Source: Bifidobacterium felsineum (lineage in GTDB: Bacteria > Actinomycetota > Actinomycetes > Actinomycetales > Bifidobacteriaceae). From it: a stretch of DNA of 64,000 nucleotides. Below are positions 45,468 through 53,446 of this stretch, in pieces. Each line of letters begins with the position of its first letter. Positions within the stretch are counted from its first letter, which is position 1. The notes under the pieces are model-generated. The model did no database searches, had not been told where the DNA came from, and saw only the letters and a list, made by a program, of their open reading frames with translations. Where the stretch lies: positions 411,174 to 475,173 of the forward strand of contig NZ_PEBJ01000002.1 of assembly GCF_002802915.1 (NCBI RefSeq), in the 5' to 3' direction. The translations under genes were made by a program, and so were the position numbers.

Positions 45468-48149
45468 TCAGGCTTTCTGCGCCTCGTGCTTCAAAGCCTC
45501 GAGCGCTTCATCGATCTTGGATGCATCAGCGCCACCGCCCTGGGCGAAGTCCGGCTTGCCGCCGCCGCCACCACCGAGGATCTTGGATGCGCCACGAACC
45601 AAATCGCCGGCCTTGATGCCGGCCTTGCGGGCGGCCTCATTGGTGGCCACGGCCACCATCGGCTTGTCATCCTCGTTCACGCCGGCGAGGGCCACGATGG
45701 CCGGAGCGTCCTCACCAAGCTGGCCGCGGATATCGAGCACGGTCTTGCGCAGGGCGTCGAAGGTGCCGAAGTGACCGACGTTCTTGACCGCTGCCTTGAC
45801 AGGGGCATCGGAAGCCTTGGCGTCAGCGACCAAAGCCGGCGCTGCCGCAGCCAGCTGGCCTTCGTACATGGCGGCCAGACGGCGATCGGATTCCTTGAGC
45901 TTGGCGAGCAGCGTGTTAATGCGCTCTGCGAGCTCGTCCGGACGGGCATTGAGCTTGTCGGAGAGCTGGGAGACCAGTGCGTGTTCACGGGCGTTGAAAT
46001 CGTAGGCACCCTGGCCGACCACGGCATCCACGCGGCGCACGCCCTGGCCGATGGAAGCCTCGGAAAGGATGTTCACCATACCGATCTTGCCGACGTGGTC
46101 GACGTGGGTGCCGCCGCAGAGCTCACGGCTCCAGCCGTCCTCGCCAATGGAGACCACACGCACGATGTCGCCATACTTCTCGCCAAACAAGTGCATGGCA
46201 CCGAGGGCGATGGCATCATCGAACTTCATTTCCTTGGTGGTCACAGCGAGGTTGTCGCGCAGCTTGTCATTCACGCGCTCCTCAACTGCGGAGATCACGG
46301 ACTTTGCCGGTGCCTTGGACCACTGGAAGTCAAAGCGCAGACGGTTCGGGGCATCCTCGGAACCACGCTGCGTGGCCTGCGGGCCAAGCTCCTCGCGCAA
46401 TGCCTTGTGCACCATGTGGGTGGCGGTGTGGGAACGGGCGATGGCACCACGACGGTTCAGGTCGATGTTGGCGTTCACCTCGGCGCCGACCACCAACGTG
46501 CCTTCGGTCAGACGGCACTGGTGAACGATGAGATCCTTGATCGGCTTCTGCACATCGTCGACTTCGAGCACAGCACCATCATCGGAGAGAATCTCGCCCT
46601 GATCGGCGAGCTGTCCACCGGCCTCCGCGTAGAACGGGGTGCGGTCGAGGATGACCTCGATGTTGGCCGGACCGGTGACGGCAGGCACGGAACCCTTGCC
46701 CTCCTGCATAATGCCGATAACCTTGGCGCGGGCGGACATGTCGGTGTAGCCGAGGAAGTCAATCGGTTTGGCGAGGGTCTTCTTGAAATCGTCGTAGACG
46801 GACAGATCCACGTTGTGGCGCTTCTTCAGGGCGTCGGCACGTGCACGGGACTTCTGCTCGGCCATCAGCTCGCGGAACTTGGCCTCATCTACCTTCACGC
46901 CCTGTTCGGCCGCCATCTCAAGCGTCAGCTCAATCGGGAAGCCATAGGTATCGTGCAGCTTGAAGGCGTCTTCACCGGTCACAATCGGCTCGGAGGAGTC
47001 GTGCTTGGCCTTGTTGACGGCCACATCAAGAATGGTGGTACCGGTTTCCAGCGTGCGACGGAAGGCGTCTTCCTCGCCGTATGCGGATTCGGACACCTCA
47101 TGGAAGGTGTCATTGAGTTCTGGGTAGCTGGCCTCCATAGCATTCTTGGAAGTCGGGAACAGGGTGGGCAGCACCGGATCGGTGACACCGAGCATGCGCA
47201 TGGAACGCACGGTGCGGCGCAGCAGACGACGCAGCACATAGCCACGGCCCACGTTGGAGGGACGCACGCCGTCGGACATAATCATCAGCGCGGAACGCAC
47301 ATGATCGGCCACCACACGGAAGCGCACATCGGCTTCCTCGTTCTCGCCATACTTCAGGCCGGAAAGCTGTTCGGCGGCTGCGATGACAGGGAAGACCTCA
47401 TCGGTTTCGTAGATGTTGTTCTTGCCCTGCATCAGATAGGCAAGACGTTCCAGACCGGCACCGGTATCGATGTTCTTATTCTCAAGCTCGCCGACAATGT
47501 GCAGATCGGTCTTGGACTTGACGTTATCGACCTCGTAGTTCTCGAACACGAGGTCCCAGATTTCGATGTAACGGTTCTCGTCAGCGATCGGGCCGCCTTC
47601 CTTACCGAATTCCGGACCGCGATCGACGTAGATCTCAGAGCAGGGGCCACCAGGGCCAGGGCCACCGGTGGTCCAGAAGTTGTCTTCCATGCCCATCTTC
47701 TGGATGTGCTCAGGGTCGACGCCCTCGTTAATCCACAGGGAACGGGCTTCGTCATCATCGGTGAAGGTGGTCATCCACAGCTTTTCAGGATCAAAACCAT
47801 AGCCGCCCTGATCCTGAGGGGTGGTAAGCAGCTCCCATGCGTAATGGATGGCCTCTTCCTTGAAGTAATCACCGAAGGAGAAGTTGCCAAGCATCTGGAA
47901 GAAGGTGCCATGACGAGTGGTCTTGCCGACCTCGTCGATATCCAGCGTACGGACGCACTTCTGGTTGGAGGCCATACGATGCTTCGGCGGAGTCTGTTCG
48001 CCCATCAGGTACGGGATAAACGGCACCATGCCAGCAATGGTGAACAGGGTGGTGGGATTTGGGGAGATTAGCGACGCTGAGGGCACGACGAGATGGTCAT
48101 GCTTGGCGAAGTAATCGAGGTATCGCTTTGCGATTTCCGCAGTGCGCAT
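45468..48149 (-). CDS. alaS: Alanine-tRNA ligase
   Basis: AlaRS charges tRNA-Ala. The 893-residue protein has the class II core ([35 protein letters not shown]), the editing domain with [16 protein letters not shown] and [13 protein letters not shown], and the C-terminal DHHA1-type domain ending [15 protein letters not shown]. Start ATG 48149 ([14 protein letters not shown]) has AAGGAG eleven bases ahead; the upstream in-frame start at 48197 is less likely. Two small membrane-protein genes precede it on the same strand. Confidence 0.96.
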   Translation of the reverse strand: MRTAEIAKRYLDYFAKHDHLVVPSASLISPNPTTLFTIAGMVPFIPYLMGEQTPPKHRMASNQKCVRTLDIDEVGKTTRHGTFFQMLGNFSFGDYFKEEAIHYAWELLTTPQDQGGYGFDPEKLWMTTFTDDDEARSLWINEGVDPEHIQKMGMEDNFWTTGGPGPGGPCSEIYVDRGPEFGKEGGPIADENRYIEIWDLVFENYEVDNVKSKTDLHIVGELENKNIDTGAGLERLAYLMQGKNNIYETDEVFPVIAAAEQLSGLKYGENEEADVRFRVVADHVRSALMIMSDGVRPSNVGRGYVLRRLLRRTVRSMRMLGVTDPVLPTLFPTSKNAMEASYPELNDTFHEVSESAYGEEDAFRRTLETGTTILDVAVNKAKHDSSEPIVTGEDAFKLHDTYGFPIELTLEMAAEQGVKVDEAKFRELMAEQKSRARADALKKRHNVDLSVYDDFKKTLAKPIDFLGYTDMSARAKVIGIMQEGKGSVPAVTGPANIEVILDRTPFYAEAGGQLADQGEILSDDGAVLEVDDVQKPIKDLIVHQCRLTEGTLVVGAEVNANIDLNRRGAIARSHTATHMVHKALREELGPQATQRGSEDAPNRLRFDFQWSKAPAKSVISAVEERVNDKLRDNLAVTTKEMKFDDAIALGAMHLFGEKYGDIVRVVSIGEDGWSRELCGGTHVDHVGKIGMVNILSEASIGQGVRRVDAVVGQGAYDFNAREHALVSQLSDKLNARPDELAERINTLLAKLKESDRRLAAMYEGQLAAAAPALVADAKASDAPVKAAVKNVGHFGTFDALRKTVLDIRGQLGEDAPAIVALAGVNEDDKPMVAVATNEAARKAGIKAGDLVRGASKILGGGGGGKPDFAQGGGADASKIDEALEALKHEAQKA

Positions 48150-48267
48150 GGCGGGATATACTCCTTGTTTGTTTTTAGGCGCGGTTGCACCTTGCATTAA
48201 CTATGAAAGTCTTGATTGTGTAGCGATTATGTCAAAAGGACTGAACGAGATGATCAATGGGCATGCG

Positions 48268-48504
48268 TCAGTCAGCATGCACGTTGTACTTGTTGTTAAG
48301 TTCAGCCTCACGGGCTCGACGGGTTGCGTTGAACTCATTGACTAAGCCCTCAAGTGTTTTCATCGGCACATTGCTCTGATCCGGGCCGAGTAGGAACTGA
48401 CGGGCCGCATCCGGCGTATTTGCCTTGACATATGCCTGTGCCTTGGCAACAGCCACGATACCGATGGCCACGCCAACACCGACCCAGAAGATGCGTTTGA
48501 ACAT
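48268..48504 (-). CDS. Small membrane protein, DUF6167-like
   Basis: The 78-residue protein has one N-terminal membrane helix (IFWVGVGVAIGIVAVA) and a polar remainder (LEGLVNEFNATRRAREAELNNKY). The start ATG overlaps the stop codon of the DUF948 gene (GTGATG), so the two are coupled. A DUF948/DUF6167 pair just before alaS is common in actinobacteria; function is unknown, possibly linked to cell-envelope biology. Confidence 0.82.
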   Translation of the reverse strand: MFKRIFWVGVGVAIGIVAVAKAQAYVKANTPDAARQFLLGPDQSNVPMKTLEGLVNEFNATRRAREAELNNKYNVHAD

Positions 48505-48887
48505 CACTCCCCCTTCTGAGGATTCTCACCAGCATTCTTGGCGATGAAGGACTGGGCGGTGGACTTCAGCGCATAGGCAGCAGATGCGATCTTGATGATT
48601 GGCTTGCCAAGGAAGGAACCATATAGATCGGTGAGCGCTCCGACATTGTTGGCCGTGGTGGAAGCTGCGGCAGAAATCCTGTTGACATCCTCCAACGACT
48701 TGTTGACCTGCTTGACCGTGGTCACACCCTCATCCAATGCAGGAATAGCGTGCTCTCCGGACTCCTTGACGGTTTGTGCGATCTGATCAAACATCTTGCC
48801 GAGCCTGATCAGCGGATAGATCATGAAACCGGCCAATACAGCGAACGCGATGGCCGCGATCAGGCCAGCGATCTCTCCGACTCCCAT
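48504..48887 (-). CDS. DUF948 family membrane-anchored protein
   Basis: One N-terminal membrane helix (EIAGLIAAIAFAVLAGFMIYPLIRL) is followed by an amphipathic, coiled-coil-like region (QVNKSLEDVNRISAAASTTANNVGALTDLY), the usual DUF948 form, 127 residues. It probably faces outside or anchors a helical bundle; no biochemical role is established. It overlaps the following small gene and lies directly after the 21-bp repeat array, which would sit in its promoter region. Confidence 0.85.
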   Translation of the reverse strand: MGVGEIAGLIAAIAFAVLAGFMIYPLIRLGKMFDQIAQTVKESGEHAIPALDEGVTTVKQVNKSLEDVNRISAAASTTANNVGALTDLYGSFLGKPIIKIASAAYALKSTAQSFIAKNAGENPQKGE

Positions 48888-48960
48888 TGTTTCCTCCTTG
48901 AGGTCACATATACTCGCACAAGAGTAGCACTTGCGCTCTATTTACCCCACCAACTCCGTA

Positions 48961-49091
48961 TTGACTGTAGGATTTTGAACACTGACTGTAGGTTTTCCAA
49001 CGGATTTCGTTCAAAAACCTACAGTCAGTGTGTTAAATCCGACAGTCAGCGTTCAAAAACCTACAGTGGGTATTCAAAATACCCTACAGGC
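48961..49091. repeat. Array of six degenerate 20-bp repeats at ~21-bp steps
   Basis: Copies of GTTCAAAAACCTACAGTCAG lie inverted at 48961-48980 and 48982-49001, then direct at 49009-49028, 49032-49049 (two bases shorter), 49051-49070 and 49072-49091. Starts step by 20-23 bp, about two helix turns, and the two orientations face each other at 49001-49009, so a large cruciform is also possible. It lies upstream of the DUF948-alaS genes. Confidence 0.8.
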
Positions 49092-49129
49092 AACATGGAC
49101 CGTGTGGGTGTGGACGCTGAATGTGATGG

Positions 49130-49804
49130 CTATTTGCCGTATGACACTATGGTCACGGCATCGGCAAATGGTTTTTCAGTGTCGAAATCGATCACGGTCA
49201 CCGAGCCATTAGCCGGACGTTCGCTCAGGTCAAGATCAGGACCGCCGAAACGGTGTGCCAAACTTAGCAGCGTGTTGCCGTGGGAGATCTGCAACACATC
49301 GTCGCCGTCATGAAGGGCTGGATTGCCCGCGATGAGCTCGAAGGCCCCTTCAACGCGGGTCCAGTATTCCTTATCGGATTCCGCATCATGGAACGGGTCA
49401 GCTTCCTTCAGGAAATCTCGGGATGCCGCGAGTCCGAAACGTTCCACGATTTCGTTGTAGGTCTTCACATCATGAGGAGCACCAGCCGCATACCAGGCCA
49501 TGGCCATGTCAAGGCCTTCGTAATATCCATAGAACTGCTCGCGGAAATGCATGTCCGAAATCAGAGCCGGTCGTGGATTACCGGCTGATTCATTGATGTT
49601 CAGAATCGTTTCGGCGGTCTGCTGCGCTCTTGTGGTATCGGAGCAATAGGCTGCCGCGAACTTGAGGTCTTTGAGCTTCTCCCCCGCTTTGGCAGCGTCA
49701 GCGATGCCGGATTCGGTCAGCGGGGAGTTGGACCAACCTTGCAGGCGGTTGTATCGGTTGAAATAGGTTTGTCCATGACGAACCAGATGCAGATGAAGAA
49801 TCAT
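49130..49804 (-). CDS. Histidine phosphatase family protein (phosphoglycerate mutase-like)
   Basis: The catalytic motif LVRHGQT with His10, a later SDTTRAQQTAE, a Glu region MHFREQFYGYYEGLD and ISHGNTLLSLAHRFGG mark the histidine phosphatase fold. Members include cofactor-dependent phosphoglycerate mutase and broad phosphatases; the 224 residues lack the full mutase motif (no LNERHYG), so a phosphatase is more likely. I use ATG 49804; another at 49813 is possible, and neither has a good ribosome binding site. Confidence 0.87.
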   Translation of the reverse strand: MILHLHLVRHGQTYFNRYNRLQGWSNSPLTESGIADAAKAGEKLKDLKFAAAYCSDTTRAQQTAETILNINESAGNPRPALISDMHFREQFYGYYEGLDMAMAWYAAGAPHDVKTYNEIVERFGLAASRDFLKEADPFHDAESDKEYWTRVEGAFELIAGNPALHDGDDVLQISHGNTLLSLAHRFGGPDLDLSERPANGSVTVIDFDTEKPFADAVTIVSYGK

Positions 49805-49841
49805 ACTGACCATGCTACGCCAATTTGGCTTCAGAACGCAG

Positions 49842-49868
49842 GAACCCCGCGCTTTGGGCGCGGGGTTC
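49842..49868 (-). terminator. Terminator of rpsD
   Basis: GAACCCCGCGC and GCGCGGGGTTC form an 11-bp stem with a TTTGG loop, about 40 bp past the rpsD stop codon. Confidence 0.88.
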
Positions 49869-49909
49869 GAGCGGTATGTCCTGGATTGTTTTGACCAGAT
49901 GGGCCCGGA

Positions 49910-50536
49910 TCAGCGGGCGTAGAATTCGACCACGTACTGGATGTTGACCTGCACCGGGATCTCTTCGACCTCAGGCTTGCGGGTCAGGGTGGCCTTCAGG
50001 GAGGCAAGGGTCACGTCGAGGTAGCCAGGAACCGCCGGCAGCACATCGCGGTGCACGCCTTCAGCGGCAATCTGGAACGGAACCATGGTCTGGCTCTTGG
50101 CCTTGACCTGAATGGTCTGGCCAGGCTTGACGCGGTAAGACGGTCGATCGACCACGTTGCCGTCAACGAGAATGTGACGGTGGACCACGAACTGACGAGC
50201 CTGAGCGGTGGTGCGGGCGAAGCCGGCACGCAGCACCAGGTTGTCGAGGCGGGTCTCGAGATCGGTCAGCATGGCGTTACCGGTCTGGCCGGCGGTACGG
50301 GTGGCCTTCTCGTAAGCGGCACGAAGCTGCTTCTCGGAGACGCCGTACTGAGCGCGCAGACGCTGCTTTTCGCGCATACGCACCGCGTAATCGGATTCGG
50401 TGCGGCGACGGTCACGGCCGTGCTCGCCAGGAGCGTACGGACGCTTTTCGAAGATGCGCTGAGCCTTAGGGGTCAGTGCGATGCCGAGGGCGCGGGAAAG
50501 ACGCACCTGACGGCGAGAACGCTGAACGTTCGTCAT
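49910..50536 (-). CDS. rpsD: Ribosomal protein S4
   Basis: S4 starts 30S assembly by binding 16S rRNA. The 208-residue protein starts MTNVQRSRRQVRLSRALGIALTPKAQ and shows the S4 RNA-binding motif (LETRLDNLVLRAGFARTTAQARQFVVHRHILVDGNVVD). GAAGGA lies nine bases before ATG 50536; an upstream in-frame start at 50668 would add non-conserved residues. It is alone, not in the alpha operon with rpsM/rpsK. Its 200-bp leader has a CGTTTG/CAAACG stem near the start that may be an S4 autoregulation site (inference). Confidence 0.95.
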   Translation of the reverse strand: MTNVQRSRRQVRLSRALGIALTPKAQRIFEKRPYAPGEHGRDRRRTESDYAVRMREKQRLRAQYGVSEKQLRAAYEKATRTAGQTGNAMLTDLETRLDNLVLRAGFARTTAQARQFVVHRHILVDGNVVDRPSYRVKPGQTIQVKAKSQTMVPFQIAAEGVHRDVLPAVPGYLDVTLASLKATLTRKPEVEEIPVQVNIQYVVEFYAR

Positions 50537-50738
50537 TTGGATTATTCCTTCTGTCGTTATTTGAACGGAACGTTTGACTTCTCTTCGATGCCAAACGCTG
50601 AGTCGGGCCTCTCCAACGCTTCGTCGTGATTGCTCACGAATGACCGTATTCCTGATGAATACCGCCACCGACCCGTTGATGGGCTATGACTCCAGACGGC
50701 ACCTGCCTTGCAGCAGACACCAGCAGGCAATGATACAC

Positions 50739-51587
50739 CTATACCTTGGACAGCACTCCGGCATCCATGCGATATACCGTGTCCGCCCATGCGAGAGCAT
50801 CAGGATCATGAGTGACCATAAGAATCGCCATGCCATTGTCGGCTTGAGCTCTGAGCAGACGCATCACAATATCCGTACTCTCTTGGTCAAGATCGCCGGT
50901 CGGCTCATCAGCAATCAGCAATTTCGGCTGATTCATCAACGCACGAGCGATGGATACGCGCCGCATCTCTCCCCCGGACAGCTCGCGCGGGTAACTGTCC
51001 GCCAGATCAGCGATGCCAAGCTGGTTCAGCAGGTCTTGTGCACGAGAAATCAACGCACGCCTCTGACCGGCCTGAATATTCTGCGCATCCGCTGACTTGG
51101 CGCCGGAATCATAGGCAAAGGGGACAATGGTGTCCGGCAGGCTGGAATCAGCCGCCGACACCTCATCATCGGATAATGACTGACCTTCTTCGGAAACCTC
51201 GCCCTCATCATCGCAGGCAAACGGCAAAGAATCAGGGAACATTGTGGCCGGCAATATCACATTGTCCAGCACCGTCAGGTTACCCAACAGAGTATGACCT
51301 TGGGTCACGAAACCGAGAGTGCGGTTCCTGAGCCTGGAAAGCTCATTGTCCGAGAGAGCGGCCACATTGCAATCATCGACGGTCACTGATCCTGAGGTCG
51401 GGCGAATCAGTCCAGTGACCATATTAATCAATGTGCTTTTACCGTTGCCGGATCGGCCAACGACCGCAATAAATTCGCCTTCATCAACGATAAGATTCGC
51501 ATGATCTACGGCGTTGAACGGCTTGCCACGGCGAATGAACTGACGGGTCACATCGCAAAGCACAAGCAAATGGGAAGTACTTGCCAT
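50739..51587 (-). CDS. ABC transporter ATP-binding protein (MacB/LolD-like)
   Basis: Walker A GRSGNGKS (44-51), the signature LSGGEMRRVSIARALMNQP and Walker B LLIADEPTGDLD place it in the LolD/MacB/FtsE group, which powers export or extraction at the membrane. The 282 residues include an acidic, Ser-rich insertion of about 55 residues (DDEGEVSEEGQSLSDDEVSA region, 123-180) between the Q loop and the signature. It starts one base after the permease stop, so the pair are one transporter. Confidence 0.9.
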   Translation of the reverse strand: MASTSHLLVLCDVTRQFIRRGKPFNAVDHANLIVDEGEFIAVVGRSGNGKSTLINMVTGLIRPTSGSVTVDDCNVAALSDNELSRLRNRTLGFVTQGHTLLGNLTVLDNVILPATMFPDSLPFACDDEGEVSEEGQSLSDDEVSAADSSLPDTIVPFAYDSGAKSADAQNIQAGQRRALISRAQDLLNQLGIADLADSYPRELSGGEMRRVSIARALMNQPKLLIADEPTGDLDQESTDIVMRLLRAQADNGMAILMVTHDPDALAWADTVYRMDAGVLSKV

Positions 51588-51588
51588 G

Positions 51589-52806
51589 TCAGTCCCCTTC
51601 CCGCAAGGTGAGATATGCTTCCGGCTTGCTTAACCGCCACATAGTCAGCATCGAGCCGGCAATGCCGATGGCAGTGGAGCAAACAAGAGTCACCACCGCA
51701 CACCCAATAATCGCGATGGGTCCAGCTTGAAGATACGGCAGTTGCAGTTGCGTACCGATGAGCGAGCTGAATGGGAAAATCATCAAGCTGGCCAACCCGA
51801 CTCCGACAACGCCACCGGATGCCCCAATCATTATCGATTCCTTCACGATGATCGCATTCAACATGCCGCGAGTGGCACCCATGATGCGCAACGATGCGAA
51901 TTCACGTTTGCGTTCGTTCACCGACGAGGCGAAAACCGCAAGCAGCACAATCACACCCATCGCCCAGATAACAGACACAAACACTGCAAGATAGGAAATC
52001 AATGCGTTCAACGAGTTCTTCGTAGTGGCAGTGATACCGCCTGGATATACATAGCCCAAATCGGGAAAACGGGAATCGAGATGTTTGATGTTGTCAGCCA
52101 CCGTCTGTGCGTCATATCCTTGCTTCACTTTAATGAGCACGGTCGAAACAGCTTTATCGGCATTCTTGGCGAACGCACTGTTTTTGGTCATCTTCGATGA
52201 AACAGCCACCATCTGAGGCACAGTGGCTGTATTGATGAACACTGAATTGTCGAGACTGGTACCCGTGTTGGCAAGCTGAGCCACGACCGGCCAATCACGC
52301 CCATACAGTTCAATAGTGCCGTCAACAGACACATCCACGTTGGCTCCGGCAATCATCTGTCCGTCTTGAAGTGTGCCATCAAATTGGGAAGCAATCCAAG
52401 GCTCAATAACAAAGTCGGAAGCGGGATCGAATCCGATAATCTGCAGTTTTTCATCGCAACAAGCAGCAGCCAGTGATGATATGTAGGTCTGTTCGCTGGC
52501 TTGTTCGATGCCATCGGCGCTCTTGATTGTGTCTGCAATATCGGTAGTGAAATAAAACGTGCTTGGGCTGCCGTTGGTTAGTAAAGCTTCCGCTTGCTGC
52601 GCGGTGTTCTGCGGCACGACCATAAGATCGGCACCAAGGCGCTGTTCCGTGCTGGTCATGCCTGTATTGAGGTTCATCGTCAGCATGGTTCCGCCAAAGA
52701 ACGTCAGCGACAGGATAGTGACAATGGTGAGCAATGCTGCCGTGCGCAATGGCTTACGCTTGAGATTCTCATATGGCAGTCCACGTAATGTGATTGCGGA
52801 ATGCAT
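51589..52806 (-). CDS. ABC transporter permease, FtsX-like
   Basis: The 405-residue permease has the FtsX/MacB plan: one helix (TAALLTIVTILSLTFFGGTML), a large extracellular domain of about 200 residues, then three helices including IWAMGVIVLLAVFASSVNERKREFASLRIMGATRGML. The outer domain holds a CCDE motif (SSLAAACCDEKLQ), which might bind a metal or heme. Similar permeases occur beside iron and copper-related operons; substrate is unknown here. DUF4418 precedes it by eleven bases and the ATPase follows. Confidence 0.88.
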   Translation of the reverse strand: MHSAITLRGLPYENLKRKPLRTAALLTIVTILSLTFFGGTMLTMNLNTGMTSTEQRLGADLMVVPQNTAQQAEALLTNGSPSTFYFTTDIADTIKSADGIEQASEQTYISSLAAACCDEKLQIIGFDPASDFVIEPWIASQFDGTLQDGQMIAGANVDVSVDGTIELYGRDWPVVAQLANTGTSLDNSVFINTATVPQMVAVSSKMTKNSAFAKNADKAVSTVLIKVKQGYDAQTVADNIKHLDSRFPDLGYVYPGGITATTKNSLNALISYLAVFVSVIWAMGVIVLLAVFASSVNERKREFASLRIMGATRGMLNAIIVKESIMIGASGGVVGVGLASLMIFPFSSLIGTQLQLPYLQAGPIAIIGCAVVTLVCSTAIGIAGSMLTMWRLSKPEAYLTLREGD

Positions 52807-52817
52807 GGTTGGCTCTT

Positions 52818-53216
52818 TCAGCCGCGCGCAGTGGAGCGAGAATCAAGCCAGATAGCGATGCCCGCGAACACCATCGTAAGCACGCCGAGCACAATAAGCG
52901 TAGGCAGCATAACCATGCGGCAGTGCATCATAGCACCTTTGCATACACCGATAAGGAAGGTCGGCACTGCGAGCAACAGCAACGCGTTCGCAATAGCCGC
53001 AATATTCAAACCGATGCGAATCTGATGATTGACAAACAGAGCGACGACACCAAGCGCGAGAATAACCACGCCGATACCAGTGGCGGCCTGCTGCGAGTAG
53101 TGGCATGCGCCCGGCATATCATGGCCGATGCAGGCGTGGGCGAAAGTCTGCGGGGCGACGGCAATCAGCAGGCCGAGCAGAATATTGGGAACGGATGCAA
53201 ACAGCTTGTTCTTCAT
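52818..53216 (-). CDS. DUF4418 family membrane protein
   Basis: The 132-residue protein has four predicted membrane segments and conserved Cys/His positions (HACIGHDMPGACHYS and CKGAMMHCRM), which lie outside the membrane and could bind metal. DUF4418 genes often adjoin an FtsX-like permease and ATPase, as here. It may serve as an accessory subunit of the transporter; this is inference. The ribosome binding site is AAAGTAAGAGAA-like and weak. Confidence 0.8.
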   Translation of the reverse strand: MKNKLFASVPNILLGLLIAVAPQTFAHACIGHDMPGACHYSQQAATGIGVVILALGVVALFVNHQIRIGLNIAAIANALLLLAVPTFLIGVCKGAMMHCRMVMLPTLIVLGVLTMVFAGIAIWLDSRSTARG

Positions 53217-53356
53217 TTCTCTTACTTTCTCTCCCCTGAGGCGGGGTTCGCGAGCACAACCTTCGCATTATGCCCATGCCGTAAGCAGAAAAACAAGTCT
53301 TGTTTTTTGTTCCCTTTTCTGCTACCACCCGTGACGGACTGAGTCATGAAGCGAAC

Positions 53357-53373
53357 ACAGTCCAACGGACTGT
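53357..53373. repeat. ACAGTCCAnnGGACTGT palindrome, second copy
   Basis: ACAGTCCAACGGACTGT repeats the inner core of the 10036-10052 element (ACAGTCCACTGGACTGT) and is followed by GTCCG in both places. It lies in the 208-bp gap between pcrA and the DUF4418 gene. Confidence 0.55.
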
Positions 53374-53405
53374 CCGTAGCTGAGGGGAGCGGCCTTGCCG
53401 CGACG

Positions 53406-53446
53406 GGCTCCTATTGAGAACTCATCACAACTTCTCAATAGGAGCC
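53406..53446. repeat. Inverted repeat enclosing the pcrA stop codon
   Basis: GGCTCCTATTGAGAA at 53406-53420 matches TTCTCAATAGGAGCC at 53432-53446 exactly (15 bp). The 3' arm on the mRNA side is the last codons of pcrA (APIEKL) and the TGA is in the loop. It resembles the era arrangement. Confidence 0.75.

Noticed and set aside
45414..48071. Plus-strand frame of 885 codons opposite alaS
   Set aside because: Shadow of alaS; composition and lack of motifs argue against coding.
48961..49091. CRISPR array
   Set aside because: The repeats are inverted relative to each other, degenerate and nearly adjacent, with no unique spacers and no cas genes.
50537..50738. Small gene in the rpsD leader
   Set aside because: A minus-strand frame exists but has no ribosome binding site and ends inside rpsD; more likely leader sequence.
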